From the NCBI RefSeq assembly GCF_014873495.1, contig NZ_JADBGF010000001.1, positions 310,001 through 374,000 of the forward strand: a DNA stretch of 64,000 nt, in the 5' to 3' direction. Shown here piece by piece: positions 51,083 to 59,524 of this stretch. Within the stretch, counting starts at the first letter, position 1. The number at the start of each line of letters is the position of its first letter. This DNA is from Streptomyces stelliscabiei. GTDB lineage: Bacteria > Actinomycetota > Actinomycetes > Streptomycetales > Streptomycetaceae. A model generated the notes under the pieces. The model saw only the letters and a program-made list of their open reading frames with translations, was not told the origin of the DNA and did not search any database. The translations under genes and the position numbers were made by a program.

Positions 51083-51362
51083 GAACCCATGATCTTGGGA
51101 GCCCGTGCCTGTCTCGTTCTCGGGCGACCGCTGAGCTGGCAGGTCATTGCGATAGCAGCCCGGGGCGTCCCGGTCACGCTGCCGCGTACCACGGCCTGGC
51201 CACAGCTTCGGCAAAAGAGAAGGCGCCATCCCAGTTCGAAGAGGTCAACGCCCGGTGGCTGATTCAGCGTCAATGCGTCACTTGAATGCCGGGACGCCTG
51301 TCCCCGTTGCCGGGTAACGTGATCACATGCAGCTGTTTTTGACGCCTCCGCCGCCCGCCGCT
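51083..51362. other. Remnant sequence between nested IS elements
   Basis: 280 bp belonging to the original transposon. A minus-strand frame contains VDLFELGWRLLFCRSCGQAV, which could be part of a decayed protein with a zinc-knuckle-like C-x2-C. It has no recognised family or start. The segment ends in one arm of the hairpin that IS5 split. Confidence 0.35.
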
Positions 51363-51365
51363 TAA

Positions 51366-52230
51366 GACGGTGTCCTATGTGGTGAGGCGGACGAGTCGCT
51401 TGTAGCAGCACAGGGCGGCGGCGAGACCGAGAAAGGCCAGGTAGTTGCGGGGATTTCGTTCATAGCGGGGGCTGAGCCGACGGTAGCCGGACAGCCAGGA
51501 GATGGTCCGCTCGATGACCCACCGGCGGCGGCCCAAACGTTCGCTGGACTCGATGCCTTTGCGGGCGATGCGCACACCGATGCGCTTGCCACGTAACCAT
51601 TTCCGCAGGTGAGGCACGTCGTACGCCTTGTCCGCATGGAGCCGTTGGGGCTTGAAGTGGCGGCCGCGGTGGGGGTCGTGTCTCGTTTGGTGACCGGCCA
51701 CCATCGGCTTCAGCCCTTCGCTGTCGTGGACGTTCGCGGCGGAGACGCCGACGACCAGGGGCAGCCCGTTCGCGTCCGACAGGACGTGCATCTTGGAACC
51801 CGGCTTGCCCCGGTCCACGGGGCTCGGGCCGGTATGACCGCCCCCTTTTTCGCCCTGACGTGGGCGGAGTCGAGGACGACGCGTGAGACATCGATCAGGC
51901 CCGCGTCGTCGAGCCGGTGCAGGACGGCCTCGTGCAGACGGCCCCACACGCCGGCTCTGGACCAGATCAGGAACCGGCGATGGGCGGTGGACTTCGAGAT
52001 CCCAAAGCAGGGTGGCAGGTAACGCCAGGAGCAGCCGCTGACCAGCACGTAGATGATCGCCGCGAACAGCGTCTCATCAGGCGTGTCCTGCGTTCCGCCG
52101 CCCTGCGGCCGCACCTTCGACGGTGGGATCAGCGGCTTCGCGATCTCCCACAGCCCGTCCGGAACAATCCAACTCCACGTACCCCGCCCCATACATGGCT
52201 CAACGAGCCCTCACCACATAGGACACCGTC
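51366..52230 (-). mobile_element. IS5-family (IS427-like) insertion sequence
   Basis: 865 bp with terminal repeats GACGGTGTCCTATGTGGTGA and its inverse, flanked by TAA duplicates (51363-51365, 52231-52233). The site before insertion would be GCCCGCC-GCTTAA-GGCGGGC, so the element entered the loop of a hairpin. Confidence 0.92.
51375..52192 (-). CDS. IS5-family transposase made by programmed frameshift
   Basis: Two overlapping frames form one DDE transposase. OrfA (from 52192) reads IPDG-type start SWIVPDGLWEIAKPLIPPSK, SGCSWRYLPPCFGISKSTAH and LIDVSRVVLDSAHVRAKKG with the first Asp. At an AAAAAGGGGG run (near 51841) the frame must slip to reach OrfB: GGGHTGPSPVDRGKPGSKMH, the second Asp in RLHADKAYDVPHLRKWLRGK, and the Glu in GRRRWVIERTISWLSGYRRL. 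This arrangement is normal for the IS427 group. Combined length about 270 residues; it appears intact. Confidence 0.9.
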
Positions 52231-52247
52231 TAAGGCGGGCAGTCGTC

Positions 52248-52279
52248 CACAGCCATCCCGAGGTGCCGGGATGGCTGTG
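52248..52279 (+). promoter_or_regulatory. Hairpin in the leader of the EamA transporter gene
   Basis: A perfect 13-bp stem (52248-52260 with 52267-52279), loop AGGTGC, lies 51 bp before the TTG start. Together with the split GCCCGCC/GGCGGGC hairpin upstream it gives a structured leader; attenuation or a terminator of an upstream transcript are both possible. Confidence 0.5.
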
Positions 52280-52330
52280 TGGGTTGCCCACGGAAGAGAT
52301 CGTGCTGGCAATCACTCGAGGAGATCTCAG

Positions 52331-53344
52331 TTGCAGTCCTCTTCTGCCCTGCCTGTTCGGCAGGGTGTTCTCTACGTCGCGATCGCGGCCACAGCGTGGG
52401 GTACTGGCGGTGCTGTGGCCGCCGAACTGTACGACGTTGCCGGGATCGGCCCCATCTCCGTTTCCTTCTGGCGATTCCTGACCGGACTCGGGCTGCTCCT
52501 GACGGCTCATCTGGTGAGGCGGACCCGGCGGCTGGAGACGGCGCTCTCGCTGCGCGCAACGTACGCGGCGAATCCACGGCGAGCCCTGCTCATAGGATTC
52601 GGGCTGGCCGTGTATCAAACGGCCTACTTCGCCTCCGTGCAACAGGCCGGACTGACCGTGGCCACGGTGGTGACCCTGGGCTCGGGTCCCGTACTGGTCG
52701 CCGTCGGAGCCCGGCTCACCCTGGGCGAGCGTACCGGTGTCGCCGGAATTGCCGCCGTGGTGAGCGGCGTCATCGGCCTGGTGCTGCTGATGGGCGGCGC
52801 GGACGGGAGTACCGGCCCGGCTCCCCTCCTGGGCATCGGGTATGCGCTGCTCTCGGCAGCCGGCTACGCGGGCGTGACTCTGCTGGGCCGCTTCTCCGGC
52901 CGGAAGAACGCGGGTGGCGGGTTCGAGGCGACGGTGACCGGCTTCGCGGTGGGCACGGTCTGCCTTCTGCCGATGGCGCTGCTGGAGGGCATGCTGCCCG
53001 ACATGGAGCGTGCGGCTTGGACCCTGGGCCTGATCCTCTACTTGGGGGCGGTGCCGACGGCGCTGGCGTACACGTTGTTCTTCGTCGGCCTCGGAGCCGT
53101 ACGGGCGACCACGGCCTCCGTGGTCGCCCTGGTCGAGCCGCTCACCGCGGCGGTCATCGGCGTCCTGGTCTTCGACGAGCGGCTCAACGCGGTCGTCCTC
53201 ACCGGCACGGCCCTGTTGCTGTTCGCCGTGCTCTTCCTCACGGCGGGCGAAGGGGCCGGCCGAGCGGCGACCCGACGGACCCCCGACCTCAGTGCTGGCC
53301 ATGGCAGGAACACGTCGCATCCGGCCACGCAGACCAAGGACTGA
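52331..53344 (+). CDS. EamA/DMT-superfamily transporter carried by the transposon
   Basis: 337 residues with ten helices in two EamA repeats: LYVAIAATAWGTGGAVAAEL ... FWRFLTGLGLLLTAHLVRRT, and GIGYALLSAAGYAGVTLLGR ... ALAYTLFFVGLGAVRATTAS, VVALVEPLTAAVIGVLVFDE. The TTG start is chosen because GAGGAG lies seven bases upstream and the protein then begins just before helix 1. DMT proteins export metabolites, amino acids or drugs; the substrate is unknown. Located inside the ISAs1-type ends and followed by a strong terminator, it is the passenger gene of the transposon. Confidence 0.88.
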   Translation: MQSSSALPVRQGVLYVAIAATAWGTGGAVAAELYDVAGIGPISVSFWRFLTGLGLLLTAHLVRRTRRLETALSLRATYAANPRRALLIGFGLAVYQTAYFASVQQAGLTVATVVTLGSGPVLVAVGARLTLGERTGVAGIAAVVSGVIGLVLLMGGADGSTGPAPLLGIGYALLSAAGYAGVTLLGRFSGRKNAGGGFEATVTGFAVGTVCLLPMALLEGMLPDMERAAWTLGLILYLGAVPTALAYTLFFVGLGAVRATTASVVALVEPLTAAVIGVLVFDERLNAVVLTGTALLLFAVLFLTAGEGAGRAATRRTPDLSAGHGRNTSHPATQTKD

Positions 53345-53363
53345 CGCCGACGCAGCATGCGTA

Positions 53364-53397
53364 GGCGGGCAGTGGGCCGCCGGGCCCACTGCCCGCC
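53364..53397 (+). terminator. Strong terminator after the EamA gene
   Basis: A perfect 15-bp stem (53364-53378 with 53383-53397), loop GCCG, 20 bp after the stop and 90 bp before the transposon's right end. Confidence 0.85.
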
Positions 53398-53517
53398 GTG
53401 ACTGACAAAGGCGGACGATGCACATCACGCCATCTGAGCTGACAGACCACCACGAACCGGATGTCTCCCAACTACGCCGAAGCCTTGCCCCTTGGGCGAC
53501 TCGGCGCCCGGCCGGGC

Positions 53518-54570
53518 TCATCCGGCTCGTAGGGGTGCCGCCGCGAACTCCGCCATTCCTTCCGCGAAGGTGACTTGCGGCTTCCACCCCAGTTCCTCGC
53601 GGAGACGCCGTGAGGAGGCCGTGATGTGGCGGACGTCGCCGAGCCGGAACTCCCCGGTGACGACCGGTACCCGATCGCCGTACGCCGCGGCCAGCGCGGT
53701 GGCCATCTCCCCCACGGTGTGCGGCTCCCCACTGCCGACGTTGTACGCCCGCACCCCGCCCTCCGAGAGGCCCCGCACGCCGTCGAGCGCGGCGAGGTTG
53801 GCCCCGGCCACGTCCCGGACGTGCACGAAGTCCCGCCGCTGCCCGCCGTCCTCGAACACGCGCGGGACCTCCCCGCGCGCCAGCGCGGACCGGAACAGGG
53901 ACGCGACCCCGGCGTACGGCGTGTCGCGCGGCATGCCCGGGCCGTAGACGTTGTGGTAGCGCAGGGCGGACACCCTGCCGCCCGTCGCCCTCGCCCACGC
54001 GGCGGCCAGGTATTCCTGGGCGAGCTTCGTGGCGGCGTACACATTGCGCGGGTCCGCAGGCGCGTCCTCGTCCACCAGCCCGCCGGTGAGCGGCTCACCG
54101 CAGTGCGGACACGGTGGTTCGAAGCGCCCCGCCTCCAGGTCCGCCACCAGGCGCGGCCCCGGCCGGACCACGCCGTGCCGGGAGCATGTGTAGCGTCCCT
54201 CGCCGTACACCACCATCGAACCCGCCAGCACCAGGTGCCTCACTCCGGCCTCCGCCATGCCCGCCAGCAGCACCGCGGTACCGAGATCGTTGCAGCCGAC
54301 GTAGTCGGGCGCGTCGGCGAAGTCCTTGCCGAGGCCCACCATCGCGGCCTGATGGCAGACGGCGTCCACGCCCCGCAAGGCGTCGGTGACGGCCGCCCTG
54401 TCACGGACGTCCGCGTGCCGCCAGTCCACCCCGGGAGGGATCTGCGGCGCGGTGCGGTGGGCGGCGGGCAGCAGTGCGTCGAGGACGCGCACCGCGTGCC
54501 CGGCGCCGACGAGGGCGGTGACGACGTGCGAGCCGATGAAGCCCGCACCTCCGGTGACCAGGATCAACAT
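53518..54570 (-). CDS. NAD-dependent nucleotide-sugar epimerase/dehydratase (extended SDR)
   Basis: 350 residues. The N-terminal Rossmann motif LILVTGGAGFIGSHVVTALV shows the G-x-x-G-x-x-G of extended SDR enzymes. AGSMVVYGEGRY contains the conserved Ser region and DPRNVYAATKLAQEYLAAAW the catalytic Y-x-x-x-K. An insertion of about 35 residues after the Ser has a CSRHG ... CPHCGEPL pattern that may bind zinc. The C-terminal GSGEPHTVGEMATALAAAYG is typical. Likely acts on a UDP- or dTDP-sugar for the neighbouring glycan genes. The start at 54570 has only a weak ribosome site. Confidence 0.9.
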   Translation of the reverse strand: MLILVTGGAGFIGSHVVTALVGAGHAVRVLDALLPAAHRTAPQIPPGVDWRHADVRDRAAVTDALRGVDAVCHQAAMVGLGKDFADAPDYVGCNDLGTAVLLAGMAEAGVRHLVLAGSMVVYGEGRYTCSRHGVVRPGPRLVADLEAGRFEPPCPHCGEPLTGGLVDEDAPADPRNVYAATKLAQEYLAAAWARATGGRVSALRYHNVYGPGMPRDTPYAGVASLFRSALARGEVPRVFEDGGQRRDFVHVRDVAGANLAALDGVRGLSEGGVRAYNVGSGEPHTVGEMATALAAAYGDRVPVVTGEFRLGDVRHITASSRRLREELGWKPQVTFAEGMAEFAAAPLRAG

Positions 54571-54641
54571 GCTCCGACCGTAGGGCCGTCCATGCGCCCG
54601 CGGGCCGATCGGCTCGGGAACGTCAGCGGTTCGTAAGCCTT

Positions 54642-55262
54642 TCAGCGGTTCGCAGGCACTTCGGTCCGTGCCGTGTCCTTCGCCGGCCGGTATGTCGCCA
54701 CCGTCAACAGGGCGAAGGCGACGGCGAAGCCGAGCATGGTGAACACGCCTCGCGGCCAGAAGATGTGGCTGTCGACGAAGAACCAGCAGGCGGCGAGGAG
54801 CACCACGGCCCCCGGCAGGACCCGCGCCCCGTGCCGGCGCCACAGCACCGCGCACGTGGCGAGGCAGGCCACCGCCAGCGCGTACACCCCCGTCCGGCCC
54901 AGCTCGCCGCCGACCGCGAACAGCCGCCCGGCCGCACCGCGGATGCCGTTATCCACCACGGTGCCGGCGGAGATCCCCGCCACCGCGTCGAGCCCGGAGT
55001 AGTACGCCGCATAGACCAGGCACCCGGACCAGGCGAGCACCGTCAGGGCACCCTCGGCATCCCGGCCGGGCCTGCCCCACAACGGGACGATCAGGCCGAG
55101 CGCCAGAAGGGGGAACACCGGCAGCAGGGCGATGTGCAGCCCCGCCCAGTGACCTGCCGTCGCCGCCGTCAGATGCCGCGGATGCAGCAGACCCGCGACG
55201 GCCAGTATGAGTGGTGCGGCCGTCACCAGAGCCGTCGTACGAAGAACACGGAGGGATCGCAT
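54642..55262 (-). CDS. Polytopic membrane protein of unknown function
   Basis: 206 residues, six predicted helices, including TTALVTAAPLILAVAGLLHP, GLHIALLPVFPLLALGLIVP, TGVYALAVACLATCAVLWRR and GAVVLLAACWFFVDSHIFWP. The conserved-looking GHWAGLHIALLPVFPLL segment with two His in helices could bind haem or metal, but no family is recognised. The ATG at 55262 is preferred to a start 20 codons upstream because the extra residues are hydrophilic and proline-rich. It lies within the epimerase/oxidoreductase group on the minus strand. Confidence 0.7.
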   Translation of the reverse strand: MRSLRVLRTTALVTAAPLILAVAGLLHPRHLTAATAGHWAGLHIALLPVFPLLALGLIVPLWGRPGRDAEGALTVLAWSGCLVYAAYYSGLDAVAGISAGTVVDNGIRGAAGRLFAVGGELGRTGVYALAVACLATCAVLWRRHGARVLPGAVVLLAACWFFVDSHIFWPRGVFTMLGFAVAFALLTVATYRPAKDTARTEVPANR

Positions 55263-55355
55263 CCGGTCACCGTAGGAGGCCCTCGGCTCAGCGGCACCGG
55301 CCGGCGGGAAGGCGTAAGACACCCGTAAGACGGCGCGGCGCGGTCGCCGCCTTCC

Positions 55356-55757
55356 TCATGTCGGCGGCCGCCGACGGCGGGCGAGTCCCCGCGAAGCCAG
55401 GATGAGCGCCGTCACAGCGGCCACGACGACCAGTGCGATCAGCCAGTTGCGCGGGTAGTCCAACGGCAGTACGGAGGAGTTGGCCGTTCGTCCCGGGCGG
55501 AGCAGCGCGGGCAACGCCACCACCGTCAAGGCGCCCGCGACGACCAGCGCCCCGCGCACGGGACCACGCGCACGACCGTGCACCGCCACCAGTCCGGCCA
55601 GCAGCACCAGCGGCGCGATCACCACGTCGTGGAGGACAACCGCCCCTCCCAGCCAGACCAGAACGCCGGTCAGGTCACGGACTTCCAGCAACAGCGACAC
55701 GCCGAAGCCCATGAGTGCCGCACCGGCCACGCCCGCGAGGACCCGTGTCACCCTCAT
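55356..55757 (-). CDS. Small membrane protein coupled to the molybdopterin oxidoreductase
   Basis: 133 residues, four helices: VLAGVAGAALMGFGVSLLLE, TGVLVWLGGAVVLHDVVIAP, RGALVVAGALTVVALPALLR and NWLIALVVVAAVTALILASR. Its ATG overlaps the stop of the oxidoreductase gene (ATGA), so expression is coupled. The VVLHDVVIAPLV motif with an intramembrane His-Asp is distinctive. It may be a membrane subunit for the enzyme, but no family is recognised. Confidence 0.7.
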   Translation of the reverse strand: MRVTRVLAGVAGAALMGFGVSLLLEVRDLTGVLVWLGGAVVLHDVVIAPLVLLAGLVAVHGRARGPVRGALVVAGALTVVALPALLRPGRTANSSVLPLDYPRNWLIALVVVAAVTALILASRGLARRRRPPT

Positions 55758-56890
55758 GACAGCACCTCCAGCCGACCGACCCACTTGGTCTGCAGCACAC
55801 CGGGCCGGTTCGGGGCGATGAGCCGCACCGGGTAGCCGTGGTCGGGGTCGAGTTCCCCTCCGTTCAGGCGCAGGGCGAGCAGAGTCAGCGGATCCCGGGC
55901 GTGCTCATGCCCCATCTCCGACACTCGGTAGCCACCACGCAGCTGCAAGGACACCACCCGCACCCGTGCATCCGGCCGCGCGCCCGCCCGCTCCAACAGA
56001 TCCACGACCCGCACACCCGACCAGTGCGCCGACTTGCTCCAGCCCTCCACGCACGCGATCGGCAGCTCCACCTCGTGCTGCGGCAGTGCGCGCAGCTCGT
56101 CCAACGTCAGGGTGTACCGCCGCGGGCCGTCCACGACCAGGCGGTACTTCTCGTCGACGATCCGGCCCACCCCGGCCGCAGCGGCTGTCCGGTTGACGGG
56201 CAGGCCCTGCGGACCCCGATCGGGGTGACGGGGCGCGAACAGGATCAAGCCCTTCAGCGGGGTGAAGGACTGGCCCACCGTGGTGAGGGTGACAGCCCCG
56301 ACAGCTGCCCCCACCGCGGCCAGCAGCGACCGCCGGTCGGCCGCGTCCTGCGTCGGCAGTGTGAGAGTCCCGGGCGACCGCCGACTCCAGTGCGCCCGGA
56401 TCTCCGGCGCCCTGACCGCGATGTGCAGCAGCAGCGCCCCCGTCACCAGCCACGCCACCGCGTAGTGCACCGGTACGAACGAGAACGGCCACGGGTACCA
56501 CTGAGCCGTGTTCAACAGCCCGGTCGCCAGCTCGAAGACGGCGCCGGCCACCAGCAGCGCGATCGACAGACGCTCCAGCGCGTGCCGGAACGACCGCAGC
56601 GGCGGCCACGCGAACAACCGAGGGTAGACCGTCCACAGCTTGGCCAGCAGCAGGGGGATCGCCGCGATGCCGGAGGCGACGTGCAGGCCCTGGGTGAACC
56701 GGTAACCCCACGCCGGGCGACTGGGGATGCTGGGGGCCAGCCAGCCCGGCGGGTGTTGCATGAAGTGGCTGACCAGACCCGTGACGAAGCAGACGACGAA
56801 CGCCGGCCCCAGCAGCCGGCCGATGGAGGTCGCCGTGCGGGCGTCATGCAGGCCGCCCTTGAACACCGGCGAAGAGACACGCAGTTTCAT
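55754..56890 (-). CDS. Membrane-bound molybdopterin-dependent oxidoreductase (sulfite-oxidase fold)
   Basis: 378 residues. Four or five N-terminal helices resemble a cytochrome b561/ferric-reductase-like anchor (LLGPAFVVCFVTGLVSHFMQ, GYRFTQGLHVASGIAAIPLL, SFVPVHYAVAWLVTGALLLH, with several His in pairs). A sulfite-oxidase-type molybdopterin domain follows, with the ligand Cys in EVELPIACVEGWSKSAHWSG. VRVVSLQLRGGYRVSEMGHE and GYPVRLIAPNRPGVLQTKWV come next. So one chain carries both the haem-like anchor and the Mo domain. It probably reduces or oxidises an S- or N-oxide type substrate outside the membrane. First gene of the minus-strand group. Confidence 0.9.
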   Translation of the reverse strand: MKLRVSSPVFKGGLHDARTATSIGRLLGPAFVVCFVTGLVSHFMQHPPGWLAPSIPSRPAWGYRFTQGLHVASGIAAIPLLLAKLWTVYPRLFAWPPLRSFRHALERLSIALLVAGAVFELATGLLNTAQWYPWPFSFVPVHYAVAWLVTGALLLHIAVRAPEIRAHWSRRSPGTLTLPTQDAADRRSLLAAVGAAVGAVTLTTVGQSFTPLKGLILFAPRHPDRGPQGLPVNRTAAAAGVGRIVDEKYRLVVDGPRRYTLTLDELRALPQHEVELPIACVEGWSKSAHWSGVRVVDLLERAGARPDARVRVVSLQLRGGYRVSEMGHEHARDPLTLLALRLNGGELDPDHGYPVRLIAPNRPGVLQTKWVGRLEVLS

Positions 56891-57264
56891 GTCTCCATCC
56901 CACCCGGCGCCAGGCCGCCGGGGAACGTGCGCGCTCCTTACGAAGTCGGAACGTCCCCGGCGCCGTGGGAGAGGTCAAGCGAGCAGCGGCTGACCAGGTG
57001 TGCCGCGGGCACGGACAGCGCCGGCTCCGGAGCGGTGCCGGTGCCTGCGGAAGCGGCACGGTGGTCAACACGCCCTGCGCCGCGCATCCCTTCCTCCTGC
57101 GGTCGGCGGCCACGCCGGTCTCGTAAGGTACGCACGGGTCCGGTCGACGCAGCCGACGCCGGAGTCGAGTGGCATGGAGCACCGGGAACGAGCGCGGGTC
57201 CTGACCGCGGCATGCGTCAGCCGCGGACAGGCCCGTGCGGTGGCTAACCCCCTCGGGGTCACTG
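56891..57264. other. Intergenic stretch, no supported gene
   Basis: 370 bp between two co-directional genes. It should hold the promoter of the oxidoreductase operon and the end of the DUF1996 transcript. No strong hairpin or domain-bearing frame was found. Confidence 0.45.
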
Positions 57265-58764
57265 TCACTTCTGGCCGGTGTTGATGCACTCGACCATCCG
57301 GTTCATCAACTTCTCGTCGAAGACGTTGACGAAGTCGCCGTGATCGGTGACCGGCTTGTGCAACTGCTCCGGGAACCCGTCCACGGAGAAGAAGGGGCGC
57401 GACCGGCCGCCGTCGTTCAGGCTCGGCGCGTCCACGTCGTACACCAGGCGCTGGACCAGCTGCGGAATGGCCCGGAAGCCGTTCGGACAGGCACCGGTAC
57501 GCGGGTCGGCGAACGCGACGTGGTCGCGGTGGTTGGCACTGTCGACGTTCTGGCCGTCCCAGCAGCTCTGGAACTTGGACGTACGGACCACGCTGCTGCC
57601 CTGGGGGCAGATCGGGTACTTGTCCGTCAGCTGCCGGTCCTCGAAGCCGGTGCAGCTCCACGCCGCGTTGGCGTTGGCGGTTCCGTTGGTGAACGCCTTC
57701 GCGTCTCCGGTGATGATGCGCAGGAACTTCGGCATCGCCACGACCTTTCCGCTCGGGTTCCCCACGTAGTCGAGGGTCACCTGCGACGCGGTGAGGATCC
57801 TGCCCACGTTGCCCTCGGCTCCACCGCCCTGCTGGCCGGCGTCGAACTCCTGAGTGCCGTCCTGCAGGCGGAGGACCGGCCAGTAGTACGAGGACTTGTC
57901 CCCCTGGTTCCGGCAGGTGGTGTCGCCCGCCGCGAAGTCCTCGTTGTCGGCGAAGGCGTCGTTCGCCTGGTTGCCGACGTAGTCGTGCGTGTGGTGCGCC
58001 CCGTTGTCCACGCCGGGAGCGACGATGATGTTGTCGGTGTTGTACAGCTTGTTCCCGTTCACACCGCAGTCGGTGGTGAATTTGCCGAGTGAGGCGTTCT
58101 GTTGCCGCTGAGGGCTGGGGACGTTGGGCTGGACGGTGGTGATGTCCACGAAGTCCGCGGCGACCGGACCGTTACCGGCCTGTCCGCCGTTACCGGCGGG
58201 CTTCCCCTGCCCGTTCCCCTGGTTCTGTTCCTGGCCCTTCTGCCCATCGCCGCCTTGGCCGTTGCCCCCCTGGTTGCCGGAGGCGCGGAGCGTGCAGGCG
58301 GCGAGGGACTGGAGCCCCTGCGGCCGGTCGGCCACACGGCCGATGGCGATCTCTATGCGGTCGATGGCCGCGGTGCGCTTGCTCTTCAGCGGCCCCATGA
58401 CCGCGTTGTCGGCGAAGGCGCTGTCCTGCTGTATGGCACGGACCGAGCTCTGCAACCGCTGGTATGCCTCCGCGACCTGCTGGTCCAGCAGCGCGAGTTC
58501 CTTGTCGACCTCGGCCCGGGCCTGGTCGGGCACCTGCCGCAGTCGGGAGCCGACGTCGGGGCAGTCGATGGTGGCGGCCCCCGCCGCCATGGCCTGATCG
58601 ATCCGGTCCTGAGGGGAACTCCTGGTCGTATTGCCGGCTCCGCTCTCACCAGCCGAGGCATACACGTTGGCCACCACCAACCCCCCTGCTCCCATCACCA
58701 CCGCGGCCAGTGCGGCTACGGTCCGGCGGGTCGTCTTCGATCGCTTGCGCGTGTTGCGTCGCAT
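57265..58764 (-). CDS. Secreted DUF1996-domain protein
   Basis: 499 residues. The N-terminus is basic, [13 protein letters not shown], followed by a signal helix ([20 protein letters not shown]). Next are a helical domain of about 110 residues ([20 protein letters not shown]) and a Gly/Gln/Asn-rich linker with GNG and GQ repeats. Then comes a DUF1996 domain (about 215-495) marked by [17 protein letters not shown] histidines (here [18 protein letters not shown]), [33 protein letters not shown] and VYDVDAP. In fungi DUF1996 proteins are secreted; enzymatic function unknown. An upstream motif resembles that of the propeller gene at 39995. Confidence 0.88.
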   Translation of the reverse strand: MRRNTRKRSKTTRRTVAALAAVVMGAGGLVVANVYASAGESGAGNTTRSSPQDRIDQAMAAGAATIDCPDVGSRLRQVPDQARAEVDKELALLDQQVAEAYQRLQSSVRAIQQDSAFADNAVMGPLKSKRTAAIDRIEIAIGRVADRPQGLQSLAACTLRASGNQGGNGQGGDGQKGQEQNQGNGQGKPAGNGGQAGNGPVAADFVDITTVQPNVPSPQRQQNASLGKFTTDCGVNGNKLYNTDNIIVAPGVDNGAHHTHDYVGNQANDAFADNEDFAAGDTTCRNQGDKSSYYWPVLRLQDGTQEFDAGQQGGGAEGNVGRILTASQVTLDYVGNPSGKVVAMPKFLRIITGDAKAFTNGTANANAAWSCTGFEDRQLTDKYPICPQGSSVVRTSKFQSCWDGQNVDSANHRDHVAFADPRTGACPNGFRAIPQLVQRLVYDVDAPSLNDGGRSRPFFSVDGFPEQLHKPVTDHGDFVNVFDEKLMNRMVECINTGQK

Positions 58765-59524
58765 GAGACTCCTTCGAGAACTCTGGTCAGGTGGGTTCAG
58801 ATGTCGCTGTGGTGCCGCTTGGGGCCGCTATGCGGTGAGCATGAGGCGTCGGATGCGGCCGGAGCCGCAGCCGTTGAGCGAGCCGCAGTGACGCGTATCG
58901 GAACCGCCCGGGGCCGCCCTGCTCCGTGACGGCCCGACGCGACCCGCCACCGTCGCTCGTACAGGAGGCGGCCGGTGCCTGTCCGTACGGCAGAAGGCCA
59001 CCTCCAGGGTCCGGAGCCCAAGCCAGCCACGCGGACCCGGACTTGAGAGCTCGTGCGGTGTGCTGGCGTGATCACCGTCGGCTCCTCACATTCCTCTCGG
59101 CGTCGCTCTGCTGCGACGTCGTGACCAGAGTTACGTGTGGGACTGACGCGATGAGCAAGATCAGATACCTCGTCAGGGTCTCGTAAGGATTCGAGGAACT
59201 CGGGCCCGCCGTTTCCTGGCAGCAGAAACGCACGCCGGAGACACGCCTACCGCAGGACCCCCGCTCGGTCTCCATACGATCTGCGCCCCGCTCACCGAGC
59301 GGCGCGCCAGCCACTGGACCCTCGCCGTCGGCGCAAACAGGCACGGCATGAACGTCCAGCTCATGCCACTGCACGAGAAGGCGCACGCCCGGCCCCGCGA
59401 ACGGTCAGGTACCACAGGGCTACGCGGGTGGGCGGCACAACACCGCGTCCGTGAACCATGACGAAATGCTGACGTCCGCGTCCGACCCAGGCCCGCCCGC
59501 CGCCGTCCGGCCTAACGTTCCCCC
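58765..59524. other. Long intergenic stretch, mostly featureless
   Basis: 760 bp between divergent genes. It contains the shared motif at 59168-59186. I see no domain-bearing frame. A TAACGT -10-like box at 59513-59518 lies directly before the GTG of the membrane protein at 59525. Confidence 0.5.
59168..59186 (-). promoter_or_regulatory. Motif TTACGAGACCCTGACGAGG
   Basis: Minus-strand match to the motif at 39995-40012 (TTACGAGA then CCTGAC then AGG). It lies about 400 bp upstream of the DUF1996 gene. Confidence 0.35.

Larger units (their letters stand above)
48165..53487. mobile_element. ISAs1-type transposon with passenger gene and nested IS elements
   Basis: The ends read CAGGGCTTCGGCGTAGTTG (left) and, inverted, CAAGGCTTCGGCGTAGTTG (right), with further identity over TCCGGTTCGTG. 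Both are bordered by the same 10 bp, CCCCTTGGGC (48155-48164 and 53488-53497), a target duplication of the size ISAs1 elements make. Between them lie the ISAs1 transposase, an EamA transporter gene, and inserted IS1380- and IS5-family elements. Without the nested elements it would be about 2.8 kb, roughly twice a plain ISAs1. Confidence 0.8.
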
